NCBI RefSeq assembly: GCF_028640845.1
Contig: NC_080546.1
Coordinates: 82,994,757 to 83,058,756, forward strand
DNA: 64,000 nucleotides
Origin: Ahaetulla prasina
Taxonomy: Eukaryota > Chordata > Lepidosauria > Squamata > Colubridae
Direction: 5' to 3'
Shown here: positions 62,362 through 64,000 of the stretch, piece by piece
How the letters are laid out: each line of letters begins with the position of its first letter
Numbering within the stretch: the stretch's first letter is position 1
Notes under the pieces: generated by a model
What the model was told of the DNA's origin: nothing
The model's database searches: none
Seen by the model: the letters and a program-made list of their open reading frames with translations, nothing else
Position numbers and translations under genes: made by a program

Positions 62362-62645
62362 AGGTTGTCACACCTCTAGTCATGACAGCTGGTCTCTTCC
62401 ACACTGGATTTCAGGGTTTCTACTCTCCATGGCAGGGGATTGTCCTTCTCCCCATCACCTCTGAGTTATCCCCTCTCTAACGCTGTCCTCTCCAAGGTCC
62501 AACTTTACCGCTATTAACCTCCAGACATGAAAAATCGGGCAAAAAAATCTGGAGTCCCATTCTCCTGCACCATCGCGACGTCATCCCGGAAGTCCTGATT
62601 TCTTCCCCATTCCCTACATTGTATATACTCACTATCAGTAAGAAT

Positions 62646-62890
62646 CATAAGAATGGTGTGGTAGCCTAGAGATGGAGCTCTCACCTTACAATCAAGAGGC
62701 TATGCGTTCGATCCTGGGTAGAGGCAGATAGTTCTCTCTCTGGGCACAATGAAAATATATCTGCTGAACTAAACTCCGCATTGGCGACAGGAAGGGCATC
62801 CGACCAGTAAACACTCAACTCCACTCAGTTGTCCAGACTCCACCCTGCAAGGGATTACGGAGTCATTAAATGATAAAGAAGAAGAAGATG
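62646..62890 (+). mobile_element. SINE S4, full length
   Basis: AATGGTGTGGTAGCCTAGAG (A box), GCGTTCGATCCTGGGTAG (B box), GACAGGAAGGGCATCCGACC, ACCCTGCAAGGGATTACGG, and a tail ATGATAAAGAAGAAGAAG. The best-defined member of the family. Confidence 0.85.
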
Positions 62891-63177
62891 TTGTAGTCTG
62901 CCAGCAGCCTGTGGAGCTCAAATGGAGCATTTGGAGGCTGAAAACGCAAGGTGCGGAGCCCAAAAATACAAGCCATTGTCTGTGATAATCTCTACAGCCA
63001 GGAAGATGATGCATGGAGGCCAAAGGGTAGGCAGGGCTAAGTTCGGAGTATAAGACACACCCAAATTTTCAGCCTCTTTTTTTATATATACATTTTTTTT
63101 TGAGACATACAAACATAAAATACATATTTTCTGAACAGAGTATTGACCGAGTCAAAAATTCATACAGCTTAATTTCT
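62891..63177. other. Unassigned sequence
   Basis: AGTATAAGACACACCCAAATTTTCAGCC resembles the end of an interspersed element, but I could not delimit it. Confidence 0.4.
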
Positions 63178-64000
63178 GAATAGAATAGAATAGAATAGAA
63201 TAGAATAGAATTTTTATAGGCCAAGTGTGATTGGACACACAAGGAATCTGTCTTGGTGCATATGCTCTCAGTGTAAATAAAAGAAAAGATACGTTCATGA
63301 AGAATCATATGGTACAACACTTAATGATAGTCATAGGGTACAAATAAGCAATCAGGAAACGATATCAGTATAAATCGTAAGGATACAAGCAACAAAATTA
63401 CAGTCATACAGTCATAAATGGAAGGAGATGGATGATGGGAACAATGAGAAGATTAATAGTAGTGCAAACTTAGTAAATAGTTTGACAGTGTTGAGGGAAT
63501 TATTTGTTTAGCAGAGTGATGGCGTTCGAGAAGAAATTATTCTTGTATCTAGTTGTTCTGGTGTGCAGTGCTCTGTAACATCGTTTTGAGGGTAGGAGTT
63601 GAAACAGTTTATGTCCAGGATGTGAGGGATCTGTAAATATTTTCACAGCCCTCTTTTTGACTCGTGCAGTATACAGGTTCTCAATAAAAAACAGGTTGGT
63701 GGCCATTGTTTTTTCTGCAGCTCTAATTATCCTCTGAAGTCTTTGTCTGTCTTGTTGGGTTGCAGAACCAAACCAGACAGTTATAGAGGTGCAGATGACA
63801 GACTCAATAATTCCTCTGTAGAACTGGATCAGCAGCTCCTTGGGCAGTTTGAGCTTTTTGAGTTGGCACAGAAAGAACATTTTTTGTTGTGCTTTTTTGA
63901 TGACGTTTTTGATGTTAGCTGCCCATATTAGATCTTGCGATATGGTAGAACCTAGAAATTTGAAGGTCTCTACTGTTGATACTGTGTTGTCTAGTATTGT
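63178..64000 (-). mobile_element. LINE-A, running off the window
   Basis: At left an AATAG tail, then TTTTTATAGGCCAAGTGTGA, the 3' region, ORF end, and further upstream coding sequence to the last base. It is the LINE-A copy with the most coding sequence in the window. Confidence 0.9.
63500..64000 (-). pseudogene. LINE-A ORF2 post-RT region, incomplete at the window edge
   Basis: From the edge: VETFKFLGSTISQDLIWAAN, KKAQQKMFFLCQLKKLKLPK, ELLIQFYRGIIESVICTSIT, VWFGSATQQDRQRLQRII, then HPGHKLFQLLPSKRCYRAL and NAITLLNK. Nearly open throughout. FLG...W is the conserved motif just after the RT palm. Catalytic residues would lie beyond the window. Confidence 0.85.

Larger units (their letters stand above)
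59633..62630 (-). mobile_element. L1 LINE, internally deleted, invaded by BovB and an LTR
   Basis: In minus-strand order: a 5' region (about 62630-61052 without the insertions, beginning near GCGATGGTGCAGGAGAATGG), ORF1 from about 60257, and the ORF2 zinc-knuckle end at 59633-59805. Most of ORF2 is missing. BovB (60654-61051) and an LTR (61863-62361) are later insertions. The 5' region assignment is by continuity. Confidence 0.72.

Overview
This window is vertebrate nuclear DNA, most likely from a squamate reptile and probably an advanced (colubroid) snake. The case rests on the repeats. There are many LINE 3' ends that run into (AATAG)n arrays, a combination reported for snakes. There are also CR1, BovB (RTE), L1 and R4/Dong-like LINEs, a Sauria-type SINE plus several other tRNA-derived SINEs, hAT-type MITEs, Tc1-like elements and solo LTRs. 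I found no host protein-coding exon, tRNA gene, rRNA gene or CRISPR array. The window reads as a repeat-rich intergenic region or large intron. It also holds several repeat-free AT-rich stretches that could be conserved non-coding sequence.

Working names used below. LINE-A is the (AATAG)n-tailed CR1-group LINE. CR1 is the chicken-like CR1. LINE-C is the (AAAT)n-tailed CR1-group LINE. LINE-D is an L2-type LINE with a GC-rich 3' hairpin. S1 is a Sauria-like SINE. S2 to S5 are other tRNA-derived SINEs.

Layout. 1-10 kb: a hAT MITE filled by five tandem LINE-A tails, a LINE-D copy, a solo LTR inside another hAT MITE, and smaller MITEs. 10-20 kb: Sauria SINE, a long inverted repeat, LINE-C, an internally deleted Tc1 element, CR1, and several microsatellites. 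20-30 kb: hAT MITEs nested end to end, CR1, two solo LTRs, and a cluster of three R4/Dong-like copies in AAT arrays, one cut by an L1 tail. 30-42 kb: CR1 cut by L1, BovB, and a BovB copy split by a nearly complete LINE-C that itself holds further insertions. 42-50 kb: a triple-nested hAT/hAT/LINE-A block, a long CR1, a transposon-derived protein fossil and LINE-D. 50-64 kb: a palindromic complex, BovB, three solo LTRs, a CR1 cut by a hAT and an LTR, and an L1 cut by a BovB and an LTR.

Many insertions are dated relative to one another by target-site duplications (TSDs) that I could read directly: 8 bp for hAT, 5 bp for LTRs, TA for Tc1, 10-16 bp for L1 and BovB. The observation I consider most worth following is that several LTR families, otherwise different in sequence, keep an open reading frame from the second base of the LTR. 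It encodes an acidic, proline-rich segment followed by an arginine-rich end, which suggests that an element ORF reads into the 3' LTR.
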